DNA from: Bacteroidota bacterium
GTDB taxonomy: Bacteria; Bacteroidota; Bacteroidia; Bacteroidales; JAAUTT01
Reading direction: 5' to 3'
NCBI GenBank assembly: GCA_020048915.1
Contig: JAIFLU010000026.1
Location: 1-38,865, forward strand
Length of the DNA: 38,865 bases
Under the pieces are notes generated by a model. It worked only from the letters and a program-made list of their open reading frames with translations, made no database searches and was not told where the DNA came from. The position numbers and the translations under genes are program-made. Positions 6,930-16,120 of this stretch are shown here, in pieces (position 1 is the stretch's first letter; each line of letters begins with the position of its first letter).

Positions 6930-9417
6930 ACCTTTCCCCGGTGGTATTGATAATCGCGCAGGGTTGTTGGGTATAGAAAATAATAAACTTAGCAATATAA
7001 CTTCTGTTAAACCGGATTATACCCTTTTACATAATCAACCCGGAAACCTGGCTGAGATTTTATTTGTTACTTCTTACCCACCCAGAGAATGCGGCATAGC
7101 AACCTATTCGCAGGATTTGATAAAAGCATTGAACAATAAATTCAGTAGTTCTCTGTCTTTAAAGGTTTGCGCACTCGAAACCGGCGATGCAACCTATCCT
7201 TATCCTCCAGAAGTTAGATATATTCTAAATACATCAGAGGCTTCAGGATACGAAAATCTTGCCATTTCTATTAATCACGACAATAAAATCAAAATTGTCC
7301 TGATCCAACACGAATTTGGTTTTTTCAGAGAGCAGGAAGACGCATTTGTGCAGCTTTTATATGGAATTACCAAGCCGGTAGTAATTGTTTTTCATACAGT
7401 ATTACCACATCCCGACAAACACCTGAAAACGAAAATAAAGAATATTGCTGCGGTTTGCGAATCAATTATAGTAATGACACATACTTCGGCCGATATTTTA
7501 GGGAGCGATTATGGTTTACCCAAAGAGAAAATATCAGTAATTGCGCACGGAACGCATTTAGTTCCCCATTTAAGCAAAAAATTCTTAAAGCAGAAATATG
7601 GACTGAAAGGTCGTAAAGTGCTTACCACTTTTGGTTTATTAAGCTCGGGGAAAAGTATCGAAACAACCATTGACGCGATGCCTGCTATTGTGAAGCAATG
7701 TCCCGAAGCCATATTTTTGATAATCGGGAAAACACATCCTGAAGTTGTTAAAACAGATGGTGAAAAATATCGCGAAAGTCTTGAAGCTAAGGTCAAATTG
7801 TTTCAACTGGAACAACATGTGAAATTCATTAACAAATACATGGCTTTACCCGATTTGCTCGAATATTTGCAACTTACCGATATATACCTGTTTACTACAA
7901 ACGACCCTAATCAGGCTGTTAGCGGCACATTTGCCTATGCCATGAGTTGTGCCTGCCCTATCATTTCGACTCCTATTCCGCATGCAAAGGAAATATTGAC
8001 AGAGGATACCGGGATAATCATTGATTTCAGAAATTCTAAACAATTAGCCGATGGTGCTATCCGGTTACTGAATGATGAACCTTTGCGAAAGAATATAAGT
8101 ACCAATACCTTGCAAAAAGTTGTTTCCACAGCCTGGGAAAACTCAGCAGTGTCACATGCAATGTTATTTGAAAACATAGCCGGTGGGAAAATTATTATAA
8201 ATTTTAACTATCCTTCAATTGATTTGAGTCATTTGAAGCGAATGACAACGAATACAGGGATTATTCAATTTTCCAGAATAAATCAGCCCGATATTTGTAC
8301 TGGTTATACCCTGGATGATAATGCCAGGGCAATGGTAGCTACTTGCATGTATTACAAACTAACTGAAGATAGCGCCAGTGTATACGAAATCGATAAATAC
8401 CTCCGGTTTATAAAACTTTGCATGCAACCGGACGGCAGTTTTCTGAATTATGTAGATAAAGACCTCAATTTTACTCCACAAAATAAAGAAACCAATCTGG
8501 ATGATTCGAATGGAAGAGCCATTTGGGCATTGGGGTTTTTAATATCGCTCAAAGGACTTTTGCCGGAAGAAATCATAAGCGAAGCGGAACTAATAATTAA
8601 AAAAACGCTTCCAGAGATAGAATCTGTCCATTCCACCAGGGCGATGGCTTTCGTAATTAAAGGGTTGTCTTACTATCAATCATCTATCGAATCACCTGAG
8701 AATATTGCATTGGTAAAAATTTTTGCCAACCGTTTGGTTCAAATGTATAAGCACGAATCGACCTCCAAATGGGAATGGTTTGAAGGCTACCTGACCTATG
8801 CCAATTCCATATTGCCGGAGGCTATGTTAAACGCCTGGCAACTTACTGGCGATATTGCATACAAGGATATAGCACGATCATCCTTAAAATTTTTGTTATC
8901 GCAAATCTTTAACCAAAATGGAATTGAAGTAATATCGAATAAAAATTGGCTCATAAAGGGCGAAGAACAGGATCGTTTTGGCGAACAACCCATTGATGTT
9001 GCCTATACTATTTTGACGTTAAGTAAATTTTATGATGTTTTAAAGGATGAAGAATATCTTCAGAAAATGAAGACTGCATTCAACTGGTTTTTAGGGAACA
9101 ACCGCCTGCATCAGATTATTTACAACCCATGCACCGGTGGATGTTACGATGGCCTCGAAGAAACGCATGTAAACCTCAACCAGGGGGCAGAGTCAACTGT
9201 AAGTTATTTAATGGCACGTTTAACGGTCGAAAAATATAATACTCCATCAAAAACCTCCCTAAGTCATTTTTTAGTATCAATTCCCAAAAAATCGAAACGG
9301 GAAGAAGCAATGATGCAATTATCAATGAAAAATTCGATGGCATTAACCCCTTATTATTTTGTTACAAACTCATTTGGAGTTACAAAAAAGGGAATAGAAC
9401 CTATTGGTAATATGTGA
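6907..9417 (+). CDS. GT4 glycosyltransferase fused to an alpha/alpha-toroid domain
   Basis: This 836-residue protein has residues about 48-425 as a GT-B glycosyltransferase of the GT4 type: ILFVTSYPPRECGIATYSQD (51-70), VLIQHEFGFF, the nucleotide-sugar fold segment TTFGLLSSGKSIET, and a GTFAYAMSCACPIISTP donor-site region. Residues about 440-790 form a separate helical domain with TLDDNARAMVA (468-478), NGRAIWALGF and STRAMAFVIKGLSYY, as in alpha/alpha-toroid glycosidase-like proteins. The start overlaps the GH130 gene. A transferase plus hydrolase-like fold beside GH130 suggests a mannose-type polymer made and degraded by the same cluster. Donor and product are unknown. Confidence 0.82.
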   Translation: MKNKKVNKPFPGGIDNRAGLLGIENNKLSNITSVKPDYTLLHNQPGNLAEILFVTSYPPRECGIATYSQDLIKALNNKFSSSLSLKVCALETGDATYPYPPEVRYILNTSEASGYENLAISINHDNKIKIVLIQHEFGFFREQEDAFVQLLYGITKPVVIVFHTVLPHPDKHLKTKIKNIAAVCESIIVMTHTSADILGSDYGLPKEKISVIAHGTHLVPHLSKKFLKQKYGLKGRKVLTTFGLLSSGKSIETTIDAMPAIVKQCPEAIFLIIGKTHPEVVKTDGEKYRESLEAKVKLFQLEQHVKFINKYMALPDLLEYLQLTDIYLFTTNDPNQAVSGTFAYAMSCACPIISTPIPHAKEILTEDTGIIIDFRNSKQLADGAIRLLNDEPLRKNISTNTLQKVVSTAWENSAVSHAMLFENIAGGKIIINFNYPSIDLSHLKRMTTNTGIIQFSRINQPDICTGYTLDDNARAMVATCMYYKLTEDSASVYEIDKYLRFIKLCMQPDGSFLNYVDKDLNFTPQNKETNLDDSNGRAIWALGFLISLKGLLPEEIISEAELIIKKTLPEIESVHSTRAMAFVIKGLSYYQSSIESPENIALVKIFANRLVQMYKHESTSKWEWFEGYLTYANSILPEAMLNAWQLTGDIAYKDIARSSLKFLLSQIFNQNGIEVISNKNWLIKGEEQDRFGEQPIDVAYTILTLSKFYDVLKDEEYLQKMKTAFNWFLGNNRLHQIIYNPCTGGCYDGLEETHVNLNQGAESTVSYLMARLTVEKYNTPSKTSLSHFLVSIPKKSKREEAMMQLSMKNSMALTPYYFVTNSFGVTKKGIEPIGNM

Positions 9418-9477
9418 ATTATATAACTTAAAGTTATAAAAGTGTAACACTTGCCCACTGTAAGTTTTACAACTTTG
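9411..9477 (+). promoter_or_regulatory. 21-bp direct-repeat stress promoter, copy 3
   Basis: Half-sites ATATAAC (9421-9427) and GTGTAAC (9442-9448) are 21 bp apart. The -7-like CAACTTTG ends at 9477, exactly 50 bp after the first. The upstream TATGTG overlaps the stop codon (9415-9417) of the glycosyltransferase gene. The leader to the ATG at 9519 is 41 nt. Confidence 0.75.
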
Positions 9478-9518
9478 TTGCGTTGCGAAAAGTCATTCAC
9501 AATATTTAATATAGAAAA

Positions 9519-10172
9519 ATGAAAACAAACGAAACTTTACAAAAGGATGTACAGAATGCCCTTAAATGGGAGCCATTATTAAATGCTGCCGAAATAGGAG
9601 TGATTGCTATAGATGGTGTTATTACCCTCACCGGAACTGTGAGCAGCTTTGCTAAAAAAGCAGAAGCTGAAGAGGCTGCAAAAAATGTAGCTGGTGTAAA
9701 AGCTGTAGTTGAAAAAATTGAAATAAACTTTGGCGATATGTTTATAAAGAATGATAATGAAATTGCCAATGATATTCTAAATGCTTTCAAGTGGAACTGG
9801 GAAATACCAAGTGATAAGGTAAAAGTAAAAGTGGAAGGCGGATGGGTTACCCTTGACGGAGATTTAAACTGGAATTATCAGAAAACTGCAGCGCAAAAAG
9901 CGGTTAGCAATCTTAAAGGAGTTTCAGGAGTATCTAATAACCTCACAATTAAAGCAGATACTAAAGACAAGGTTGAAAAACTTGAAATTGAGCATGCTTT
10001 TGCCCGCAATTGGTCTTTAGATGATAAAGATATACAGGTTGGAGTATCAGGCAACAAGGTGACATTGAATGGTACCGTTAAATCGTGGTACGAAAAGGAT
10101 GAAGCCGGAAGGATAGCCTATAATGCGCCTGGTGTTTGGACAGTCGAAAATGAACTGGTTGTGGAACTTTAA
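9519..10172 (+). CDS. Triple-BON-domain protein (OsmY-like, cytoplasmic)
   Basis: This 217-residue protein contains three BON domains at about 5-70, 78-147 and 150-217. Each shows the pattern of a helix, then I(T/D)GVITLTGTV or GGWVTLDGDL or GNKVTLNGTV, and a helix ending in a V/I-rich strand (GVKAVVEKIEI, GVSGVSNNLTI, GVWTVENELVV). BON domains bind phospholipid or other hydrophobic surfaces, and OsmY is the osmotically induced example. Unlike OsmY there is no signal peptide, so it may act on the inner face of the membrane. It has its own direct-repeat promoter and no operon partner. Confidence 0.9.
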   Translation: MKTNETLQKDVQNALKWEPLLNAAEIGVIAIDGVITLTGTVSSFAKKAEAEEAAKNVAGVKAVVEKIEINFGDMFIKNDNEIANDILNAFKWNWEIPSDKVKVKVEGGWVTLDGDLNWNYQKTAAQKAVSNLKGVSGVSNNLTIKADTKDKVEKLEIEHAFARNWSLDDKDIQVGVSGNKVTLNGTVKSWYEKDEAGRIAYNAPGVWTVENELVVEL

Positions 10173-10248
10173 AAGTATTCGATTCATGAGAAAATAATTA
10201 GAAAGTATTCATAGCACCAAAGTTTGGATATGTATTTCTTGATTAATA

Positions 10249-10295
10249 TAAACCGTAATGTGGTAACAGCATGTTGTCCTATTGCGGTTTATTGA
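10249..10295 (+). terminator. Hairpin downstream of the BON gene
   Basis: Arms TAAACCGTAAT (10249-10259) and ATTGCGGTTTA (10281-10291) pair with one mismatch about 77 nt after the stop codon. There is no long T-run, so it is a possible terminator or RNA-stabilising hairpin rather than a sure one. Confidence 0.45.
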
Positions 10296-10439
10296 TTTAA
10301 AGGAATAGGTTAATAATTTCAATTAGTAATTGATTCCATGGTTGGTTCAAATGTGTGAGGGTTCAACAAATTCCCTTTTTAGGATTTACACGAATTTTAA
10401 TTCACAAACATGTAGGCTACAACGGCAGACGTATAGTTT

Positions 10440-10725
10440 ATAACAAATAAGAATCCTTCATAAGGAATATAAGCTCCGTTAGGAGCACGCTGTTTGTAGA
10501 AAAACATGATATTGCCTGCATCAGAGCTTCTTAGGAGCGACCAGTTATTCATGCCACTCGAACAAATATCTTTCAATAGACATCACATCGAATTTTTCTA
10601 ACAGTCTCTGGTGTTCTTCTTTCTTTACCTGCGAATATCGCCGTTTAACAGGTCGCTCCTAACGGAGCTTAAGAACCAGTATTTACATCATTTATACAAA
10701 CAGGTCGCCGCTACACGGCTGTATT
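10440..10725. repeat. Gene-free stretch with ACAAACAGG/GCTCC hairpin repeats
   Basis: Between the BON and CsbD genes (10173-10868) I see no coding sequence. The stretch holds GCTCCGTTAGGAGC near 10470, its inverse GCTCCTAACGGAGC near 10656, and AACAGGTCGC-type segments near 10650 and 10694. CTACAAACAG-type sequence also appears inverted near 10490. The same unit recurs near 25808 and at 38645-38865. Confidence 0.65.
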
Positions 10726-10763
10726 AAGCAAAATCAGAAATGGGAATTTTGTTGTACACCAAA

Positions 10764-10830
10764 TGTGTGAATGATGTAACATAATTCAAAAAATGTATAA
10801 CACTTTCCGCATGAGGTGCAGCTACCTTTG
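10764..10830 (+). promoter_or_regulatory. 21-bp direct-repeat stress promoter, copy 4
   Basis: TGTGTGAATG is followed by ATGTAAC (10774-10780), and a weaker second half-site GTATAAC (10795-10801) lies 21 bp away. A perfect TACCTTTG (10823-10830) ends 50 bp after half-site 1. The leader to the CsbD gene is 38 nt. Confidence 0.78.
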
Positions 10831-10868
10831 TTCTATAATAGTATTCAACTAAATTAAACTTAAATAAA

Positions 10869-11057
10869 ATGACAAACTTTACGGAGTTACAGGGAAATTG
10901 GAACGAGCAAAAAGGGAAATTAAAACAAAAATTTGCCATGTTAACTGAAAATGATCTGTTGTTTGCAGAAGGTAAAAAAGAAGAGATGTTTGGAAGGCTT
11001 CAAATTAAACTTGGTAAATCAAAAGAAGAATTATATCAGATAATTGAAGGGCTTTAA
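10869..11057 (+). CDS. CsbD-family stress protein (copy 1)
   Basis: This 62-residue protein has the CsbD signature: an N-terminal LQGNWNEQKGKLKQKF, then LTENDLLFAEGKKEEMFGRLQIKLGKSKEELYQII. CsbD-like proteins are small, soluble, induced by general stress and of unknown biochemistry. This is one of three copies here (also 26558 and 35421), each behind a direct-repeat promoter. Length is normal for the family (about 55-70 residues). Confidence 0.92.
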   Translation: MTNFTELQGNWNEQKGKLKQKFAMLTENDLLFAEGKKEEMFGRLQIKLGKSKEELYQIIEGL

Positions 11058-11070
11058 TGCATTATAATAT

Positions 11071-11119
11071 CAGAAAGTCAACAGTTACAGATATTACTCA
11101 AACGTTGGCTTTCTGTTAT
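11071..11119 (+). terminator. Hairpin downstream of the first csbD-like gene
   Basis: Arms CAGAAAGTCAAC (11071-11082) and GTTGGCTTTCTG (11104-11115) pair with a single G-U position and are followed by TTATTTA. It lies 13 nt after the stop codon and probably ends the one-gene transcript. Confidence 0.6.
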
Positions 11120-11256
11120 TTACTTCATCTCACCAAATCTTAAATGCGTATTTATTTTTCCGGATTCTAAGAAAAACGTCCTTCCAAAGATTAAGAATAT
11201 CATTGCCAAATCTGGCTTCTGCAATTAAGTGAGCAGCTAAAATAAAATGCAGTAAC

Positions 11257-12102
11257 ATGAAGAAATCAAACCGGGTTCTAAAAGCAATCCCCAGCATACG
11301 GGATGTAACTCAGCAAACCATTAGGCTCAGCGAAAAAACTACTGAAAAAACGATTCAGCTCAATAAATTCTTAACGGAGATTGCCGATGCTTTTCTATTC
11401 ACATCAAACACGTTTAAAGAAACATTTTCGCGAAATTTCGAATTTAAGGAATTTTTACGCCAATGTTTTCAAATAGGATATAAATCGTTGCCCCTTATTT
11501 CAGTTACCGGCGCCATTATGGGTTTGGTACTTACAATTCAATCGCGTCCCGTTTTGGCCGATTTTGGCGCTGAATCAATGCTTCCTGGAATGGTTGCTGT
11601 TTCCCTAATCCGTGAAATGGGACCTGTTATTACTGCGCTTATCTGTGCCGGAAAGATAGGCTCAGGAATGGGAGCAGAGCTGGGATCGATGAAAGTGACC
11701 GAACAGATTGATGCCATGGAAGTATCTTCTACCAATCCCATGCGGTTTTTGGTTGTCACACGCGTTTTAGCTGCTACCATCATGATTCCGCTGCTTATTT
11801 TATATGCCGATGCATTGGGAATATTAGGCAGTTGGGCTGGTGCAAATATCAAGGGCGATGTATCATTTACCTTGTTTTTTTCGCAGGCTTTCAGTTCTTT
11901 AGAGTTCATCGATCTTTTACCGGCAGTGATAAAATCATTTTTCTTTGGCGCTGTAATCGGATTAGTAGGTTGCTATAAAGGATACAATGCAGGCCGTGGA
12001 ACCGAAAGTGTTGGCATTGCTGCTAATTCTGCAGTTGTTTTGGCTTCCCTTTTAGTGCTGATTGTAGATATGATTGCTGTGCAAATTACGGATATGCTAT
12101 AG
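11257..12102 (+). CDS. mlaE: MlaE-family ABC transporter permease
   Basis: This 281-residue protein has a cytoplasmic N-terminal extension (1-60) followed by the MlaE core with five or so transmembrane helices. It carries the family hallmark LIREMGPVITALICAGKIGSGMGAELGSMKVTEQIDAMEV and the C-terminal GTESVGIAANSAVVLASL. MlaE is the permease of a lipid-shuttling ABC complex that uses an MCE protein. The expected partners follow: ATPase at 12343 and MCE protein at 13203. The intergenic spaces are unusually long and filled with repeats. Confidence 0.92.
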   Translation: MKKSNRVLKAIPSIRDVTQQTIRLSEKTTEKTIQLNKFLTEIADAFLFTSNTFKETFSRNFEFKEFLRQCFQIGYKSLPLISVTGAIMGLVLTIQSRPVLADFGAESMLPGMVAVSLIREMGPVITALICAGKIGSGMGAELGSMKVTEQIDAMEVSSTNPMRFLVVTRVLAATIMIPLLILYADALGILGSWAGANIKGDVSFTLFFSQAFSSLEFIDLLPAVIKSFFFGAVIGLVGCYKGYNAGRGTESVGIAANSAVVLASLLVLIVDMIAVQITDML

Positions 12103-12106
12103 TGAT

Positions 12107-12153
12107 AGTAAAAAGTAATTAGTAGTAAGTAATTAGTCATAAGTCGTAAGAAG
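12107..12153. repeat. AGTAGTAAGTAATTAGTC-type simple repeat
   Basis: A short low-complexity tract of AGTAGTAAG/AGTCGTAAG units lies just after the mlaE stop codon. The same units recur at 19575-19620, 20570-20790, 25548-25590 and 26143-26187. Confidence 0.6.
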
Positions 12154-12246
12154 AAAACTGGCGCGTATTTGCAACGCGCAACATGAAAAACGAAGCTGGC
12201 TAAAAAGTTGGGAAGGGTTCTGATATTGCTCATACTGTCCCCTGTA

Positions 12247-12304
12247 AGTCAATTAATTGACATATTGAGTGGAGTCGAAATACGACAATTAATTGGCTTT
12301 TTAT
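12247..12304 (+). terminator. Terminator-like hairpin between mlaE and mlaF
   Basis: Arms AGTCAATTAATTG (12247-12259) and CAATTAATTGGCT (12286-12298) pair with one mismatch and run into TTTTTAT. It sits inside what should be one operon, so it may attenuate read-through or be a repeat-derived hairpin. Confidence 0.55.
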
Positions 12305-12342
12305 AAAGCGATTCAAGAAAAGCTAAATTTATAATATAAAAA

Positions 12343-13119
12343 ATGGAAACCCCAAAGACATCAACACCTGTTTCGTCAAAAACGAAAAAAGATAACCCGG
12401 TTATAGAAATTGAAAAACTAAAGAAATCTTTTGGTAATCAGGAGGTTTTGAAAAATATTACCCTGAAGCTTTTTAACGGCGAAAATTTGGTAGTACTTGG
12501 AAAATCTGGTTCCGGAAAATCGGTATTGATAAAATGTATTGTTCGTTTATTACAGGCAAACAATGGAACCATACATATATTTGGTGACGATGTAAGTAAA
12601 TTAAATAGCACCGGATTAGCTGCTTTACGGCAAAAAATTGGATTCCTATTTCAAAGTGGGGCACTTTACGATTCGATGACGGTAAAACAAAACTTAGAAT
12701 TTCCATTACGAAGAATCAAAAAAGAACTTACCCAAAAAGCTATCGACGATAAAGTTAATGAAGCGTTGGATCAGGTAGGCTTAGCTGATGCTCTCGACAA
12801 AATGCCTTCGCAACTGTCAGGAGGAATGCGGAAGCGTATCAGTTTGGCACGAACAATTGTGGTCGATCCCGAAATTATGCTGTACGACGAGCCTACAACT
12901 GGTCTGGATCCGGCAACGTCCGATGAAATTAGTTCTTTGATAAATCATGTTCAAGAAAAATATAAAACCTCTTCTATCATTATCACCCATGATATTGAAT
13001 GTGCCCGCGCAACAGCAAATCGACTTATTATGCTAAACGACGGGGAAGTATATCTTGAAGGAGCATTAGATGAGTTTGAAAAGTCGAAAGACCCCCTGAT
13101 AAAGTCGTTCTTTAAATAA
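12343..13119 (+). CDS. mlaF: MlaF-family ABC ATPase
   Basis: This 258-residue ABC ATPase shows Walker A GKSGSGKS at 53-60, a Q-loop near FLFQSGALYDSMTVKQN, signature LSGGMRKRISLART, Walker B IMLYDEPTTGLDP and the H-switch ITHDIECA. The GALYDSMTV and GGMRKR variants are typical of MlaF/Ttg2A rather than other ABC ATPases. The N-terminal 20 residues are polar and probably disordered. It powers the lipid transporter with the permease upstream and the MCE protein downstream. Confidence 0.93.
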   Translation: METPKTSTPVSSKTKKDNPVIEIEKLKKSFGNQEVLKNITLKLFNGENLVVLGKSGSGKSVLIKCIVRLLQANNGTIHIFGDDVSKLNSTGLAALRQKIGFLFQSGALYDSMTVKQNLEFPLRRIKKELTQKAIDDKVNEALDQVGLADALDKMPSQLSGGMRKRISLARTIVVDPEIMLYDEPTTGLDPATSDEISSLINHVQEKYKTSSIIITHDIECARATANRLIMLNDGEVYLEGALDEFEKSKDPLIKSFFK

Positions 13120-13202
13120 AAGCGTTGCAAAAAAGCTGGCGAAGTTCGATGCTTATTGCAACTTCAATATGCCATTAATCCAGAATATTAATAGTTGAAA
13201 AT

Positions 13203-13961
13203 ATGGAAACAAAAACAGAAAAATTTAAAATTCGATTAGGACTATTTGTAGCAGGAGGAATAGCGCTTTTTGTTGTGGCCATTTTCATAATCGGTAAACA
13301 AAAAAACCTTTTCAATCCGGTATTTAAGTTAACATCTAACTTTTATAATATAAGCGGATTGCAGATTGGCAATAATATCCGCTTTTCGGGTATAAATGTC
13401 GGTACGGTCGATAATATTTATATTATAAATGATTCCACCGTAAAGGTCGATATGTCGATAAAAAAAGATGTTCAGAAGTTTATTAAATCCGACTGTTTGG
13501 TTGCAATAGGTTCAGAAGGAATAATTGGCGACAGGCTTTTAATTATTATGCAAGGCAGTAACGATGCTCCACTGGCAAAAGACGGACAAAAACTGATGTC
13601 GGTAGAGCCTGTCGAAACCGATGCAATCATGTCCAGCCTTCAGGTAACAGCTGATAATGCTGCAATTATCTCAGATCAACTTGCCGAGATAATGATTAAA
13701 CTAAACAGTGGAAACGGAACACTTGGCCGTTTAATACAAGATTCGACGATTGCCGAAAATATCAACCAAACCATTGTAAACCTTAAAAAAAGCAGCAAAG
13801 GGCTGGATGAAAATATGAATGCAGCGAAGGAAAACTTCTTTTTAAAAGGCTATTTTAACAGAAAGGCAAAAGCTGCACAAAAGAAGAAGGACGATGCAAC
13901 AGAGCTTAAAGAGGATAAGCAAAAGATAGAAGAAAAAGCGCTGAAAGATGAAAACAAATAA
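13203..13961 (+). CDS. mlaD: MCE-domain (MlaD-like) lipid-transport protein
   Basis: This 252-residue protein has an N-terminal transmembrane helix (about 12-33) and one MCE domain (about 37-115) with the characteristic ISGLQIGNNIRFSGINVGTVDNI and SEGIIGDRLLIIMQG. A helical C-terminal part (about 145-250) ends in a Lys/Glu-rich tail. MlaD-like proteins form hexameric rings that carry phospholipid between membranes. There is only one MCE domain and no recognisable MlaC-type carrier gene beside it. The next gene encodes an outer-membrane protein that could be its partner. Confidence 0.9.
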   Translation: METKTEKFKIRLGLFVAGGIALFVVAIFIIGKQKNLFNPVFKLTSNFYNISGLQIGNNIRFSGINVGTVDNIYIINDSTVKVDMSIKKDVQKFIKSDCLVAIGSEGIIGDRLLIIMQGSNDAPLAKDGQKLMSVEPVETDAIMSSLQVTADNAAIISDQLAEIMIKLNSGNGTLGRLIQDSTIAENINQTIVNLKKSSKGLDENMNAAKENFFLKGYFNRKAKAAQKKKDDATELKEDKQKIEEKALKDENK

Positions 13962-14088
13962 GGACGACAGGTATTGGTGAAATGTAATTTCACATTTTTT
14001 TATTGAGTAGAAAGCTTAAAAATAAAACGTATCGTCGCTGCTCTTATCAAAGCGTAGCAGAAAAACTGATGTTTAGTATACTTTATGC

Positions 14089-14208
14089 AATGTCGTTGAC
14101 TTAAAGATTTAATGTATTCTATTCATTTTTCGACTCCGCTCAGAATGACTCCACACCAAAGTGTCACCCTGAGCGGAGTCGAAGGGTCATTCTTAACTCA
14201 ACGACATT
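14089..14208. repeat. Nested inverted repeat (TTCGACTCCGCTCAG family)
   Basis: The inner arms TTCGACTCCGCTCAG (14129-14143) and CTGAGCGGAGTCGAA (14169-14183) are perfect 15-bp complements. The outer arms AATGTCGTTGA (from 14089) and TCAACGACATT (to 14207) are also complementary. It lies between the MCE gene and the outer-membrane gene. Related copies are near 25613, 26090, 26210 and 30650. Confidence 0.75.
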
Positions 14209-14243
14209 AATACTTTATTAGGGAATAAAAATGACACATACGA

Positions 14244-16085
14244 ATGCGAATCAAAAATATATCCATACTATTTTTACTTACAATTTGTGCTGGTGAAAAT
14301 GCATTTGCACAGCAAGATTCTCTTAAAAAGGATTCGACCCAGATTTATGAGGATATAGAAAACTATTCGAAACGAAGCAATTTTACCAAATTTATTTATC
14401 GGTTAGTTTTTAAACCCGTCGAAACCAGCTCTTCTAAAAGGAAAGTCAAAAAGAAAGTCTACCGGAAATTGATTCAAAAGCCATATAGCACCTTTGAAGG
14501 GAAAATTATTCGAAATATTACCATCGAAACGCTGGATCCTTTTGGTTATTCTATTGCCGATACAATAGTGGCATCTCAAAATTTTGCTCTAAAAACCGGA
14601 AATGCATTGCATGTAAAATCACGATCGATCACGATCCGAAACTTGCTGCTTATTCATAAAAATCAACGTTTCGACTCGCTATTGGTTAAAGAATCGGAAC
14701 GTTTGGTGCGCAAAAGAGGATATGTACGCGATGTGAAATTCTTTGTGAAAACTACCGCAAAAAACTCCGATTCTGTCGATATTTTTATTCGCGAATTAGA
14801 TATATGGAGCATTATTCCCAAAGGCGATGCTTCTACTTCGAGTTTTAATATGAATGTTACCGACGAAAATTTTTTAGGGCTGGGCCATGAATCACAAATT
14901 GATTTTACAAAGTATATTGCCAGTAGCAACTTTGCTTACAATGCCAATTATCACATATCCAATATTCGCAATACCTACATAAATTCAACGATGCATTATG
15001 GCCGGGACGAATTCAAAAATTCCATCCGGAGTTTTGCTTTAGAGCGGCCATTCTTTTCGTCGTTTGCTAAGTGGGCAGCAGGGATAAGTTTTTCGCAACA
15101 ATTTCGTGTGGACTCAATTTCTTCGGGTAATTTTATTCTCGACAAGCGTAAGTTTAGATTTAACGAACAGGATTATTGGGCTGGCAATGCTATGCAACTA
15201 TTCAAAGGAAATACAGAAAATAACAGAACCACCAATTTTATCTCTACAGCTCGTATTTTGAGGATAAGATATCTTGAAAAACCTGCCGAAGCATTAGATC
15301 CTCAGCATGTTTATGCTAACGAGAATTTTTACCTAACGAGTATTGGAATTGCCACACGAAAATATGTACAGGATAAATTCATTTTTCAATATGGTGTTAC
15401 CGAAGATGTACCCATTGGGAAAGTATACAGTGTAACGGTTGGGTATCAGGTGAAAAATAAGATCGACCGCTATTACCTGGGAATGCGTTTTTCATCGGGT
15501 TTTTATTATTCGTGGGGTTACCTGAGCACAAATGCCGAATACGGAACATTTTTCAGAGCTTCAAATGCACAGCAAGGCGCTTTTACGGTTGGGGTCAATT
15601 ATTTTTCGGGATTATTTGAAATTAGAAAGTGGAAATTCCGGCAATTTGCAAAACCAGAGGTTACGTTTGGCTTAAACCGATTCTTGTCCGATAGTATAAC
15701 GTTGAACGATGGCTATGGCTTGGATGGATTTAACAGTTCCTCTCTTTCGGGAACCAATCGGTTGTTGCTTACCCTGCAAACACAGGCATATTCGCCCTGG
15801 AATTTTATCGGATTCCGCTTCGGCCCCTATCTCATCTGTTCATTAGGCATGCTTGGGAATACCGACAAAGGATTCAGAAGCAGCAAGGTTTATTCACAAA
15901 TTGGGTTGGGGGTTTTAATTAAAAACGAAAACCTGGTTTTTAATACCTTTCAACTATCCCTGGCATTCTACCCGTTTATTCCCGGGAATGGGCGGAATAT
16001 TTTTAAACCCAATTCCTTTAAAACAACCGATTTCGGATTTCGCGATTTTGTAATTGGTAAACCGGCAATAGTGACTTTTCAATGA
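14244..16085 (+). CDS. Outer-membrane beta-barrel protein with POTRA-like N-terminus
   Basis: This 613-residue protein has a signal peptide (residues 1-23, ending AFAQ). Residues about 70-190 look like POTRA repeats (GKIIRNITIETLDPFG, LLLIHKNQRFDSLLVKESER, RGYVRDVKFFVK), followed by a long region of alternating strands with Tyr/Phe/Asn-rich segments that fits a BamA/TamA-type barrel. It directly follows the MCE gene, so it may be the outer-membrane end of that lipid route, or a general assembly factor. The distance from canonical BamA in length and sequence argues against an essential BamA. Confidence 0.78.
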   Translation: MRIKNISILFLLTICAGENAFAQQDSLKKDSTQIYEDIENYSKRSNFTKFIYRLVFKPVETSSSKRKVKKKVYRKLIQKPYSTFEGKIIRNITIETLDPFGYSIADTIVASQNFALKTGNALHVKSRSITIRNLLLIHKNQRFDSLLVKESERLVRKRGYVRDVKFFVKTTAKNSDSVDIFIRELDIWSIIPKGDASTSSFNMNVTDENFLGLGHESQIDFTKYIASSNFAYNANYHISNIRNTYINSTMHYGRDEFKNSIRSFALERPFFSSFAKWAAGISFSQQFRVDSISSGNFILDKRKFRFNEQDYWAGNAMQLFKGNTENNRTTNFISTARILRIRYLEKPAEALDPQHVYANENFYLTSIGIATRKYVQDKFIFQYGVTEDVPIGKVYSVTVGYQVKNKIDRYYLGMRFSSGFYYSWGYLSTNAEYGTFFRASNAQQGAFTVGVNYFSGLFEIRKWKFRQFAKPEVTFGLNRFLSDSITLNDGYGLDGFNSSSLSGTNRLLLTLQTQAYSPWNFIGFRFGPYLICSLGMLGNTDKGFRSSKVYSQIGLGVLIKNENLVFNTFQLSLAFYPFIPGNGRNIFKPNSFKTTDFGFRDFVIGKPAIVTFQ

Positions 16086-16120
16086 GCTGAGCAGAATAGT
16101 GTTAATTATAGTAGTCTATT

